A stretch of DNA of 64,000 nucleotides from Macrobrachium rosenbergii (taxonomy: Eukaryota; Arthropoda; Malacostraca; Decapoda; Palaemonidae): positions 50,247,227 through 50,311,226 of the forward strand of contig NC_089781.1 in NCBI RefSeq assembly GCF_040412425.1, in the 5' to 3' direction. The notes below the pieces were generated by a model that did not search any database, was not told where the DNA came from, and worked only from the letters and a program-made list of their open reading frames with translations. A program made the position numbers and the translations under genes. How positions within the stretch are numbered: the first letter of the stretch is position 1; each line of letters starts with the position of its first letter. This document shows, piece after piece, positions 10,691 through 23,422 of this stretch.

Positions 10691-12783
10691 TTACACAAGA
10701 GATTCATTTTTTAGAGATGTATTCTATATTCCAGGATTTTCTGTGGTTTGGCTGTGGCCTGGTCCCAAGGTTCCTGGATTTAAGAGGTTGGACTGTGTAT
10801 TATATAATCATTAACAAAGATATTAACATTCGATCTTGTCATATGGGTTGCTTCTTTGGCTGCTTTATCAGCCTCTTCATTTCCTTTGATCCCTGTATGG
10901 GCAGGGACCCAACATACTTCTACATTTTCCCATTCTCATATAACTTATGAAGTAATAACCTAATTTGTTGTACAGTACTTTTTTTGTTTAGTAACTCTTC
11001 TGGAGTCACTAAAAATCACAAAATTCACGAGTGATGTTTTTATTTTTATGCCTGATGCAATTGCACACAACTCTCCTGTGAATACTGAAGCATTATTAAG
11101 CAGAGAATTGATACATTTTGTCTTGGGATACTGCAGCATATCCCACTCTATACTCTGTGTATGTTGCATAATGTGACATTTTCAGCTTAAATGCTCTATT
11201 GTGAGTTGTCTACGGTGTTCTGAGGTATATGAGTAACTTTTTGATAAAAATATCAAGTGTGTACAAATTCTCACTTTATTCACAGTCCAAGGAGGGGGCA
11301 ACTTTACTATTGAAAGTAATTGTACAAAATTATATTCAGCAGCTCACACAATCTTCTAGCTCTATAAGGGAAAGGTGGTGGATGATTATTTATAAATACA
11401 TTTCATAATTCAAATAATTTTTTTTGTCGGAGAATCACTTGTCTGAATTCTCAGGGCACTCTTCACTGTTACAACTCTATGGAGATACAATGGTAGTTCA
11501 CCACAATCAACTTGTAAAGGTGATGTTGGTGATGATCTCAAGGCTCCTGAACATATTCTAAGGCCTTCGTTATGAATTCGATCCAAGGCTATCAGTGTTG
11601 CATCTGATGCTGAGCCATATAATTCACTTCCATAATCAATGACAGACAACACTGTTGCTTTATACAGTACAGTAAAGGTATGTCTAATGGCTCCCCAAGT
11701 AGTGTTCAATAGTTTCCTAATTAGATTTAATGCTCTTTTACATTTTCATTTCATGTGTGTTATGTGAGCTTTCCAATTTAGGTGAGTATCAAATACTAAT
11801 ACTTAAAATTTTGCTGCTTGGCCAATTGGTATACAGTAATATGATTTCTGATTTTCAAATTTGTTTCTTCACCTTTCTTCCACTTTTATTTTTATAACAA
11901 CAGAACTGCCTGAGTCTTAAGTATGGATAACTTAAAGCCTACAGATGAGGTCCATTCATCTATTTTTATTATGGTTTTATTGATAATCTGCTCTGCATGT
12001 TCTATGCAAGATCCCGAATAACATGCAAAATCATCCATATATGTACCGGTTACTTTTAACACCAATAGGTAAATTATTACTGATATCATTTATTGCTAAG
12101 GTAAATAGTGTGCCACTAAGGACACTTCCCCATGGAACACCATTTTCCAGTGGAAATGTTTTTGATAAAACATCATCAATTCTCACCTGAAAATTGCGAT
12201 CTGTCAAAAAAGTTTTGTATAAACTTGGATAATGTCCACAGATACTATTTTTAAACTTGGATAATGTACACAGATACTATTTTTATATAACGCTTTTAAT
12301 ATTGCATATCTTCATGTAGTATCGTATGCCTTGTTGATGTTACAAAAGACAGTTACAGTAATTTGTTTTCATGCAAATCCTCAACATATGTGGTCTTCTA
12401 AGTTAGAAAGAGAATCTAATGTTACACTGTGACCCGAATTGAGTGAAAGTTAAAATTTTATTTTTTTGAATGTGGCATGTTACTTGAGTATTTACCATTT
12501 TCTCTAGTAATTTGCATAAACAACTTGTTAAAGAAATTGGTAATTTATTATTTACAGTACTGGGAAAGGTTTGGGGATAGGAATTATTACAGCTTTACGT
12601 CATTTAGCAGGAAATAAACTTCAAAGCCATGAACGATTATAAAACTGTAATAAGTACGACTTTGTCACAGGTGCTAAGTGGCAGATCATCTCAAAACAAA
12701 TATTGTCACCTCCAGGAACAGATTTATTGCTGTTCAACAGAGCACATTCCAACTCTCCCACATTACACTTTCTATTGTAATAT
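10691..12783 (-). pseudogene. Jockey-type LINE ORF2 relic, copy A (RT and RNase H)
   Basis: The minus strand carries part of the ORF2 polyprotein of a non-LTR retrotransposon that makes cDNA by target-primed reverse transcription. The endonuclease-RT linker lies at about 12600-12780, and RT core YMDDF at about 12029-12041 has its catalytic Asp pair intact. The end of RT is open at 11410-11709 (SVIDYGSELYGSASD). RNase H is at about 10830-11170 (SVFTGELCAIASGIK, FVIFSDSR). Stops and frameshifts are scattered through it, and a 32 bp tandem duplication sits at 12221-12284. The relic is closely related to copy C. Its 5' end stops where a mariner-like terminus begins at 12784. Confidence 0.9.
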
Positions 12784-13100
12784 ACAGGGTGCGGCATAAG
12801 TAACGGCCTTTTAAATTTTATATCTTATAATGTATATTTTCTTTAATTAATTTGCTAAATCTTCATTTTTTCAAATATTTTGTACAACCATGAGATTAAC
12901 AAAGGAACAGAGAGTAAAAGCAATTCAATTGTACTATCAAAACAATAAAAATGGTGCTGAAACCGCAAGATTGTTATCAGCTAAATTTAACATCCCAAGG
13001 GTGCAAAGCCAAAATATCACAAGTTTGATTAGAAAATTTGAATCCACAGGAAGTGTAGGTGATGCTCAATAAAGAGATGGAGGAAAAGAAGTTTTTCGAT
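12784..13100 (+). mobile_element. Mariner/IS630-like element, 5' fragment
   Basis: Starts with CAGGGTGCGGCATAAGTAAC directly after TA (12782-12783), a typical mariner-like terminus. It contains the transposase start at 12890. No matching inverted end is visible downstream, so only the 5' part is present. Confidence 0.6.
12890..13072 (+). pseudogene. N-terminal HTH of a mariner-like transposase
   Basis: A 60-residue open frame beginning MRLTKEQRVKAIQLYYQN, followed by a second helix-rich segment (NITSLIRKFESTGSV). It resembles the DUF4817-type helix-turn-helix that starts many IS630/Tc1/mariner transposases and binds the terminal repeats. It ends at a stop with no DDE core, so it is a truncated relic. 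Confidence 0.65.
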
Positions 13101-13283
13101 TGTAAGTTGGTCTCTCTTGCTGACTGATTGTACGCTGTTGCCTGCGCCCGCACAATATTTAAAAATATTTTCTAAATATTGTCTTATCGTATCGGTATTA
13201 ACTGCTAACCCCAGCGTAAACTGAAATTATCCTAAGACGAATTATCGTAACACGAGCACTGCCTGTGTGTATATATATATATA

Positions 13284-13497
13284 CAGTCATACCTCGGACT
13301 TACATAAGGCTAGGTTCTGGAGCCCATCGTGCAAGGTAAATTACTTAAAAAATTAAACCTAACCACTTCTGCAGCCTGCAGGGTTTCTCGAGAATTTCGT
13401 GTGTCTGTGAAAAAATTGCATATGTCCCTTAGTTAGGTTCCAGTGAAACGTTCGTGTGTGTGTGAATTTGCAACTTGAATGTAAGAATATATTACTG
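13284..13497. mobile_element. 214 bp TA-flanked MITE (CAGTCATACCTCGG family)
   Basis: TA at 13282-13283 and 13498-13499 flank CAGTCATACCTCGGACTTAC at the left. The right end, read inverted, starts CAGTAATATATTCTTAC, so the terminal match is imperfect. Non-coding. The left terminus is of a Tigger/mariner-like type. It sits between AT tracts. Confidence 0.5.
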
Positions 13498-14265
<768 letters not shown>

Positions 14266-15331
14266 TTTACACTTGCAAGGAAACTCACTGCAACACATTC
14301 ACAGACTTCCTTCTCTTATTTTTTACACTTTACTGTACAATAATTGATGACAAACATGCATTCTACAGCACCTGAACTCAACATCCTCCCTGAAGTTATC
14401 TACAATCCCATTATTCTGTCACTCAAGAGCGCTATCATCGCAACTTGAAGACTTTTACAGACCAATACTCAAACACTACATGAATGCAAGACTGTAGCAA
14501 AAAAAAAAAAAAAAACCAAAAGCACAATGACTGTTGGTAAGTAATTGCATGAGACTGATGCTGAGCCAGTATCCACTACAGGGAACCACTACCACCTGTG
14601 CATATTCGTTACGTGTTGTTTAGTTCGGACATGTTAAACTTTACCACAGTTTTGGAAGCTAACTCAAAATCAGTAAGAGTTGAAGATGTTAAATTTCCAA
14701 ATTTTAAGGGTACAGCATTGTGTATATGTAAATGAGAAGGGTGCACAGTATCCTTTGAATCTGCACAATCATATTTTAGGGGTCCTAGAAATAAAGTTTT
14801 GCACAATTATCACCACTGAACCTGATATTCGATCATCTAGTGTGCAGGGGTCTTTTTAAAAACTACTGACATGAAAAATAACAAATTTAATATTGCACAA
14901 AAAAAAAAAAATTTATTGTCTTGGAGCAGCCATACTGTCACTAGATTTACTCAAGTGGTTTCTATTGTAAGCCTATACTGTACCAGCTCATGAAGCTCAG
15001 AATAGGTGACCCTAACCAAGTGTAACATCACAATACTGAAAATTTTTCTGAATCAGTGAAATTACTAACTTCATGAAATCACCAACACTAATATAATAAG
15101 TGTGCTAATAGTACATTCCTATGAGATGTTACTAATCTTTCAATCATGCTTGCTTCGTGTATACTTGCCAAGAAAAGTGAAAATGTAATTGACTCAAAAA
15201 TGGAATGTTAAGATTATTATGGTGACTCAATGAAAGACTGATCCCCGTAAAAACTGTATGAATCCTTGGAAATTTCAGTGTTTTCTTGGCTTTTCTTCAT
15301 CTTTCCATGACAGTTAAGTATCACCTAAGGA

Positions 15332-15334
<3 letters not shown>
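14266..15334. other. Unassigned spacer with A-runs
   Basis: AT-rich, with poly-A runs near 14499 and 14900. No coding similarity or element termini recognised. The longest frame (minus, 14609-14806) resembles nothing I know. It may be intronic if the candidate exon at 15962-16097 is real. Confidence 0.4.
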
Positions 15335-15599
<265 letters not shown>

Positions 15600-15961
15600 G
15601 TTTATAAACTTATGTAATTCAGTGTGCATTAATGATTTTCATACTTTGAATACAATACCTTTGCACTTACCATTAAACACCTTATTAGAGCCCTGTATAT
15701 AAATCACTGTATAACAAAGATATGCAGTTGGTTTTTGTCAAGTTTTTATGTTATTCTAAAACACATCATGCACAAGTGAATAACCAATAAAATTGGGAAT
15801 ATGTATAGTGAAGTAAAGCTTCCAGGGGCCTTTATATGAAATGAGACCAGTTCAGAGGTGTAGAGGTAACATGTAAAAAAATTCTGAACATAGCAAGAAT
15901 TGCAAGATACTACTAGTTCAGGTTTTAATGAGAATCACAAATTAGGGAAAAACCAGCTTAC

Positions 15962-16097
15962 CTTACATGAAGGACGTACTCCTGGACTAAAGATGTCAAC
16001 ATATAATGCTTTGCGCATGACCTGATCCACCACACGTGGATGGATCTCTCCTGTCGTGTGATATAACGTTTCATCTTCCCTGGTAATATGGAAATAC
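15962..16097 (-). CDS. Candidate host-gene internal exon (45 codons), product unknown
   Basis: On the minus strand a pyrimidine-rich acceptor (TTGTGCTTTTCCAG) is followed by 136 bp with one uninterrupted frame. The segment ends in AAG followed by GTAAGC, a strong donor. The peptide starts YFHITREDETLYHTT, continues GEIHPRVVDQVMRKA and ends SPGVRPSCK. Codon use and composition look coding, unlike the AT-rich surroundings, and the exon is 1 + 45x3 bases. It resembles none of the transposon proteins in this window and I do not recognise the protein family. If real, a host gene runs right to left with introns full of transposons. No other exon was found. Confidence 0.5.
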
Positions 16098-16382
16098 CTG
16101 GAAAAGCACAACTTAACCTTAGAATTATGTGTATTCCATGACCAATTAAAACACTGTAATGTTAAAGGCTAATACTCAAGAAACACTTTGTGGTGTAAAA
16201 GACACTATTTTCCCCCTAAAATAAGTCTCAAGATTTTATTGTATGTACTAAAGTCCAAGGTATGTTTTTCACAGGTCTAACCTAATCCCAGAGGGAGTCT
16301 CTCTTTGCTGGAGAGTAATTAGAACTTCTGTTAATGGTCTCTCAATGAAATGTATAAACCATAATTAATATAGTAAATAAAC
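16098..16382. other. Unassigned spacer, possible intron
   Basis: No gene or repeat recognised. It lies upstream of the candidate exon's acceptor site. Confidence 0.35.
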
Positions 16383-16750
<368 letters not shown>

Positions 16751-18156
16751 TTAAATATTGCTAAAAATTTTTATACTCTTTAAAAAAGCGTTGAAAGCAG
16801 AAATATCTGCTTCATCTCCCAAATTATCAGAGGGATTTACCCGGGAAATATCTTTCTCTTTGGCTAAAATATCTGGAGCAGACCACCAGAATGTGCTCCA
16901 CTGTTAAGAGTCTCGTCACAGGAAGCACACTCTGGAGGGCTGCTTCCTTCTAAAATAAACTGATGGGTTAAACGAGTGTGCCCAATCCTTAATCTGGTTA
17001 AAATAACCTCTGTTCATCTGTCAAGCTGGAATGATGAAGACCACGGCAGTATATTATCTAAGAAGAGAAGTCAACCTTTCTTGCCATTTACTTAAATCAT
17101 AAGATCTAATAGGACCTTTTAGGTCTGTATGAGGCACTTTTCTGAAAGAGGTGTCTGATAAAATACTAGCAGCTTTTGCTTCCCTGTCTGCCATCTCATT
17201 TCCGCGAATCCCCACGTGAGAAGGGACCCAACAGAAAGAGACTGATTTATGCCGGCAACAGATACGAAAAAGCCACTCCTGAACTTTCTGAATTAATGGA
17301 TGAAAGCTATTAAATTTTTCAATAGCTTCTAAAGTGCTTCTAGAGTCCAAGTATATGACAAAATTAGAGTCACTACTTTGAAAAACTAAATCTAGGGCAG
17401 AGACTACGGCTGTTAATTCAGCAGTAAATATTGATGCAGAGTTGGGTAATTTAGCTGTGTATGCTGTATCACCAAGGATAACAGCGCAACCAACACCACT
17501 ATCTGACTTTGATCCATCTGCATAGATCTTTGTAAAATTAGCATGGGTAACGTCATGCTCTAAGAATTTTCCCCTAATCTCTTCTTCAGTGCAGTCCTTT
17601 TTGTTAAACAATTTCTTGCATACTAATGCTTCTGGAATAAACCCATGGAAGATTTACAGGATATTCTACTTCCAGGACATTTCTGGGATTTAAGATGCTT
17701 ATTCCTAACATCCTCATTCAGTCGAATTTGGAATGGTTTAGAAGCTCTTGCACAAGAAAAATATCGAGAGTCTGTTTCCTTTAGTACTTGAAAGGAGGGA
17801 TTTTTGGGGGAACTTTTCACTCTAGCCACATATCGCAACCCCTAGCTCTTGTCTTCTTAGATCAAGGGGAAAATGATCTCTGTCGACATATATGCTTTCA
17901 ACAGGCGAAGTTCTAAAAGCCCCTGAGCATATTCTCAACCCCATGTTGCGTACAACTTCCAGTTCCTTTACCTTGGTTTTACAAGCTGAGGAATAACTCT
18001 GACAGCCATAGTCTAGCTTAGATCGACATAAGAGTCATATAGCCTCAGAAGGGATTTCTTATCAGCCCCTCAACTAAATCCAGAAACAACCTTTAAAATA
18101 TTCATAGATTGTGTAACATTAACCTTTAGGGCATTTATGTGGTTGGCCCATGTTAA
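16751..18156 (-). pseudogene. Jockey-type LINE copy B, ORF2 3' part (RT end, RNase H, C-terminal Cys motif)
   Basis: Continuation of the ORF2 whose 5' part lies at 21071-23306. RNase H (17054-17611, open) keeps its acidic residues: IYADGSKSDSGVG, IFTAELTAV, FVIYLDSRS and GIRGNEMADREAKAA. A Cys/His motif (CASCDETLTVEHILV) follows near 16880-16930, and the frame ends at TAA 16751-16753. Frameshifts lie near 17620 and 18000. At 18156 the protein is interrupted by the TTAA element. It resumes at 21071, where the frame reads HKLTWANHINALK across the joint once the insert is ignored. Confidence 0.9.
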
Positions 18157-21070
18157 CCCTTTCATATCTGCATAGTTATCACATCACTGAGGGCACATGA
18201 GCCCCGATGTGTCTGGGAGCGCTTCGACAGTGCGAAAAAATAATTATTTCTGAAAATTCAGCAAAAATAGAAATTTTATGCCAACAACGTTCATTTTGCT
18301 GTCCTTTTTCTAAATGTTTATATTTTATGGTGGAATAGTCAGAATAAGAGTCCCAGCCCTCTAAATACAAAAAAATGTGAGTTATTTCGCGAAAAAAAAA
18401 AAAAAAAAAATCTTTACTTATTTTCATATTTTCGTTCAGTAACCCAAAAAATATGAATGTCAGGCGAATGAATTATTTTTTTATGAGAAAGCCAATAAAA
18501 TTCTCTAAATATCGACATATAAAAGAATGGAAAACGAATAAGTCCAGTTGGTGAAAAATTGATAGAAAAAGGGCAAGAAACAGAGCGCTCTGCCCGGCGT
18601 ATGGTGAGAATTATCGCTAGAAAAAAGATTTTTTTGAAGAGCCCTATCTCGGTTATTTTTCATAGAAATTACTTTGTAAATATACGAAAATGTAGAGGAA
18701 AAGTTGAAGAATAATGTGAGAGTCAAGAAAAATGGCTTTGGTAACGGCAACAGTTTCATTTTGACGTTATAAATTGATTGAAACGAAAAAAAATGTTACC
18801 GTTGTCAACATTATTGTTCGTAGCTCAAAAGCTATAACAGTTAGGCGAATGCATTATTTTTTATGAGAAAGCCAACAAAATTCTCTAAATATTGATATAT
18901 AAAACAATGAAAAACGGATAAGTCCAGTTGGTGAAAAAATTTATAGAAAAGAGGGTAAGAAACAGAGCGATTTGCCCGGCGTATGGTGAGAATTGTCGCT
19001 AGAAAAAAGTTTTTTTTGAAGAGCCCTATCTCGGTTATTTTTCATAGAGATTACTTTGTAAATATACGAAAATGTAGAGGAAAAGATGTAGAATAAAGTG
19101 AGAGCCAAGAAAAATGGCTTTGGTAACGGCAACAGTTTCATTTTGACGTTATAAATTGATTGAAACGAAAAAATGTTACCGTAGTCAACATTATCGTTAA
19201 GTAGCTCAAAAGCTATAACAGTTAGGCGAATGCATTATTTTTTATGAGAAAGCCAATAAAATTCTCTAAATATTGATATATAAAACAATGAAAAACGAAT
19301 AAGTCCAGTTGGTGAAACAATTTATAGAAAAGAGGGTAAGAAACAGAGCGATTTGCCGGCGTATGGTGAGAATTATCGCTAGAAAAAAGGTTTTTTTGAA
19401 GAGCCCTATCTCGGTTATTTTTCATAGAAATTACTTTGTAAATATACGAAAATGTAGAGGAAAAGATGTAGAATAAAGTGAGAGTCAAGAAAAATGGCTT
19501 TGGTACAGGTAACAGTTTCATTTTGACGTTATAATTTGATTGAAACGAAAAAAAATGTTACCGTTGTCAACATTATCGTTAAGTAGCTCAAAAAGCTATA
19601 ACAGTTAGGCGAATGAATAATTTTTTATGAGAAAGCCAATAAAATTCCCTAAATATTGACATATAAAAAATGGAAAACGAATAAGTCCAGTTGGTGAAAA
19701 AATTGATAGAAAAGAGGGTGAGAAACAGAGCGCTCTGCCCGGCGTATGGTGAGAATTATCGCTAGAAATTTTTTTTTTTGAAGAGCCCTATCTCGGTTAT
19801 TTTTCATAGAAATTACTTTGTAAATATACGAAAAAGTAGAGGAAAAGTTGAAGAATAAAGGAAAGTCAAGAAAATGGCTTTGGTAACGGCAACAGTTTCA
19901 TTTGACGTTATAAATTGATCGAAACGAAAAAAAAAAAAAAAGTTACCGTTGTCAACATTATTGTTCGTAGCTCAAAACTATAACAGTTAGGCGAATGAAT
20001 TATTTTTTATGAGAAAGCCAAGAAAATTCTCTAAATATCGACATATAAAATAATGAAAACGAATCAGCCCAGTTGGTGAAAAATTGATAGAAAAGTGGGT
20101 AAGAAACAGAGCGCTGCCAGGCATACGGTGAGAATTATCGCTAGACATTTTTTTTTGAAGAGCTCTACCTCGGATTTTTTTCATAGAAATCACTTTGTAA
20201 ATATACAAAAATGTAGAGGAAAGGTTGAGGAATAAAGTGAGAGTCAAGAAAATGGCTTTGGTAAGAGCAACAGTTTCATTTTGACGTTATAAGCTGTTGA
20301 AACGAAAAAAAATGTTACCGTTGTCAACATTATCGTTGTAGCTCAAAAGCTATAACAGTTGGGTGAATGAATTATTTTTTATGAGAAAGCCAACAAAATT
20401 CTCTAAATATCGATATATATGATAATGAAAAATGAGATTCAGAGCCCTGCCTAAAATCCAGACGTCTCTATGTGATGCACTAACAAATTTCCGCTAGTTT
20501 TACCGCAAAAACTTTGCGAAAGCATGTTGGAAACTGTTCTCGATTGGCGCCGCTTTATGTAAACAGCCACACGTGTTTTACCCAGCCTCGACGCATGGTC
20601 TCTGACAGAAGTGTGGCCTGCCAGGCCTGCGTGGGTGCGATCAGCTGATGTCATTGTGAGAATTTTTACTACGCCGTGGATTTTGCATGCACAGTAGAGG
20701 AACTAAAAATTTATAGAAAATAGAGGATACCAAACAGAGTGTTTCCAATAATGTAATCCTACATTTTATAAAAAAATGTAAGATACGAGAGAGAAACGTG
20801 GGTAGGATCAGCTGATTTCATTGTGGGAAATTTACTATGCCAGGGAATTATGATCGCAGTATAGGCACTGCTTGCCTGGCGTGTCGATGCCTGAGTTACG
20901 GTCCAAGGTATGCTTTACCCTATGGAAACCACCAACTGTCCGAAAATAAAAAAATTTACCCTACCACACGTGCACGAAAAATGTCGGTAAATTTTACGCT
21001 CAATTACGTCAGTCAGACAAGAAGGGGTAGGGGTTATTGCGTAATATGACGTCAATTGGGTAGGAAAGGG
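18157..21070. mobile_element. TTAA-flanked (piggyBac-like) non-autonomous element with ~380 bp satellite (family 2), 2.9 kb
   Basis: TTAA at 18153-18156 and 21071-21074. The termini CCCTTTCATATC and, read inverted, CCCTTTCCTACC share the first seven bases and more. The interior is dominated by a tandem array. The right ~650 bp is non-repetitive. No transposase frame is present. The host sequence, Jockey copy B, becomes continuous and in frame when the element and one TTAA are removed. That is the behaviour of a TTAA-specific transposon. Confidence 0.8.
18440..20430. repeat. ~380 bp satellite array inside the family 2 TTAA element
   Basis: GAGAAAGCCAA recurs at 18485, 18865, 19246, 19629, 20011 and 20383, with spacings of 380, 381, 383, 382 and 372 bp. 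The recurring minus-strand MKLLP-type frames are artefacts of the array. Period and some short segments (GCTATAACAG near GAATTATTTTT) recall the family 1 array, suggesting a common origin. Confidence 0.9.
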
Positions 21071-23306
21071 TTAATTTATGGTCTATAGTCATCCCCAGAA
21101 ATTTTACTTCGTTTTCATAAGGAATAATAGACCCTTTTAGACTAAGTGTGGGAACCCCTCCCACACGCCGGCACCTGGTAAATCTTACTGCAACTGTTTT
21201 GGAAGAGGAGAACTGAAAACCATTCTCATTAGCCCACTTAGCAATAGCATTAATAGACCTTTGCAAATGTTTACATAGAGACAAGGAATCATATCCTGTG
21301 CAGTATATTGCAAGGTTGTCGACAAAAAGCGAGTATTTAACAAGGGGTGAGATTTTTTCAACCACACTTTTTACTGCCACTGAGAAGAGCATTACACTTT
21401 AAACGATTCCTTGGGAAACTCCTTCCTCTTGCATAAAAGGTTGGGAGAGGAAGTTTCCCACTCTTACCTTAAAAAATCTGTCTGTTAAAAAGGAATATAT
21501 AAACCTGATCATTCTTCCACATATGCCCATATTGTGCAATTATTTCATGATGCCATTTCTCCAGGTAGTGTCATATGCTTTCTCTAAGTAAAAAAATATG
21601 CCGATGGTCTGACATTCTTTGGCGAATCCTTGCTGGATTTGGTTGGTCAGCCTCAGCAAGGGATCAAGGGTGGAGCGCTTTTTCCTGAAACCAAATTGAA
21701 ATGGCGATATTAATCCTTTGGTTTTCAGATGCCAAACTAGCCTGGTATTTTCTCCATCAGCCTACACACACAGCTGGTAAGAGCTACTGGTCTATAGCTG
21801 GTGGCTTGGGAAGTATCTTTATTAGGCTTTTTAACAGGAACAATTATGGATATTTTCCAGTCCTTGGGTACGACTCCTGTTTCCCATATTTTGTTTATAA
21901 TCTTAAGTTAAATATTTTTTGGCATCATCTGAGAGGTGTTTAAGCATTTCATATACAATTGTATCCTCACCTGGAGCTGTGGATTCACTTGAGGAGAGCG
22001 CCTCACGAAATTCTCTTAGGGAAAATTTGCAGTTGTATGGTCCAGATTTTCCCAAATCAAATTTCAGAGTCATTTCAGAATTCCTAATTCTTTGAAATTC
22101 TGGAGAATAATTGTTAGGACTGGAAACTTTAGAAAAGTGTTTTCCTAGCTCATTGGCAACTTCAGTGGGCTCTGTGATTAGAGTGTCATTTATTTTTAAT
22201 GAGGGTAATGGTGATGCAACAAATTTTCCACTCAGTTTCCTTATTTTGCGCCACACCACTCTTAGTGGGGTCTTGGAGTTTATTCCATTAATATTAGTAG
22301 AGCCAACATTCTCTTTTGGCTTCTTATAAAAGCGCCGCTGCTTGGCTAAAGCACGTTTGTAGATTAATTTAGACTGAGGGGAGCCACTAATTTTGTAACG
22401 TCTGTAGCATTTCCTAGTCACTTTTCTCAGAATACCACAAGTCTTATTCCACCAGGGGACTGCAGGTCCACAAGGTTTGCCTTTTGTTTTGGAATTGAGC
22501 CTTCAGCACTCTTCAAAGTAGATCCAATAAAGTAATCATAGGCATCTAGATGAGAATGAAAGACTCAAACTCCCTTTCTAGATTGACAAACTTACTGAAT
22601 TTATCCCAGTCTGCATCCTCTACCTCCCACTTAGGTAAAACTTCAGATGGAGCATTCACAGCATATTTCAAATGGATCGGGTAGTGATCACTTCCATTTA
22701 AATCTTCATTAACAGACCAATTAAAATCAAGGTGGATACTTGTTGAAGAAATAATAAGGTCCAGTGCAGAGAAATGATTATCGTGAATGTTGTGGAAGGT
22801 CACTGACCCATTATTATATAGGGTAACATCATTCCTGTCAATAATGTCTTTGATTAATTTCCCTTTACTGTCTAAAAACCGACTTCCCCAAGGGGGTTGT
22901 GGGCATTAAAATCATCTAGGAAAAGTAAAGGAGTTGGAAGTTGATTAATTAAGCACTGAATATCTCCAATGTTAAAAGCAAGGTCTGGTGGAAGGTATAA
23001 GGAGCAGATTGTTATCCTCTTTTCCAAAACGACTGAAATAGTGACAGCTTGTAGAGTTGTATTTAGTTGCATTGTGGAGTGCTGCAGGGATTTATTAATA
23101 ATAATTGCAGCACCTCCGTGGGCACAATCACCAATTGGAGGATATGATTTAAATATTGAATAATTTAGTCCAGGATTATAAGAAGAGTTGCCTAACATTG
23201 TTTCCTACAGGCATATAATCCCTGGATTGAATTCATGCATTTAAACTTCAAGGTCTTCTGTACAGGCTCTGAGACCTTTACAGTTCCACTGAAGGATATT
23301 GAGCAT
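21071..23306 (-). pseudogene. Jockey-type LINE copy B, ORF2 5' part (endonuclease and RT)
   Basis: Starts at ATG 23306 (MLNILQWNCKG), the usual beginning of an APE-type endonuclease. Endonuclease motifs follow: LLFLDDFNAHNPLG (consensus GDFNAHN, Gly changed to Asp) and LNGSDHYPIHL (catalytic His). The linker is open at 21903-22421 (STAPGEDTIVYEMLKHL). The RT region 21009-21392 has YSLFVDNLAIY in place of the catalytic YxDD, a second Asp to Asn change, then VKFLGMTIDHKL where the TTAA element interrupts. Stops near 23240, 22850, 22540 and 21400 break the frame. Confidence 0.9.
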
Positions 23307-23422
23307 GAATGCTAAGGTGGTAAAATGTGCTACTCCCCACTCCTTGGAGGGGAAGTACTGTTCCTAGGGTGGAGTGGGAAATTCTCCTTTATAAGAGATT
23401 GTTTTCTTAATCCCTTTTCATC

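Noticed and set aside
18505..20247. Repeated MKLLPLPKPFF-type frames with apparent signal peptides
   Set aside because: They recur at the ~380 bp satellite period on the minus strand of a non-coding array.
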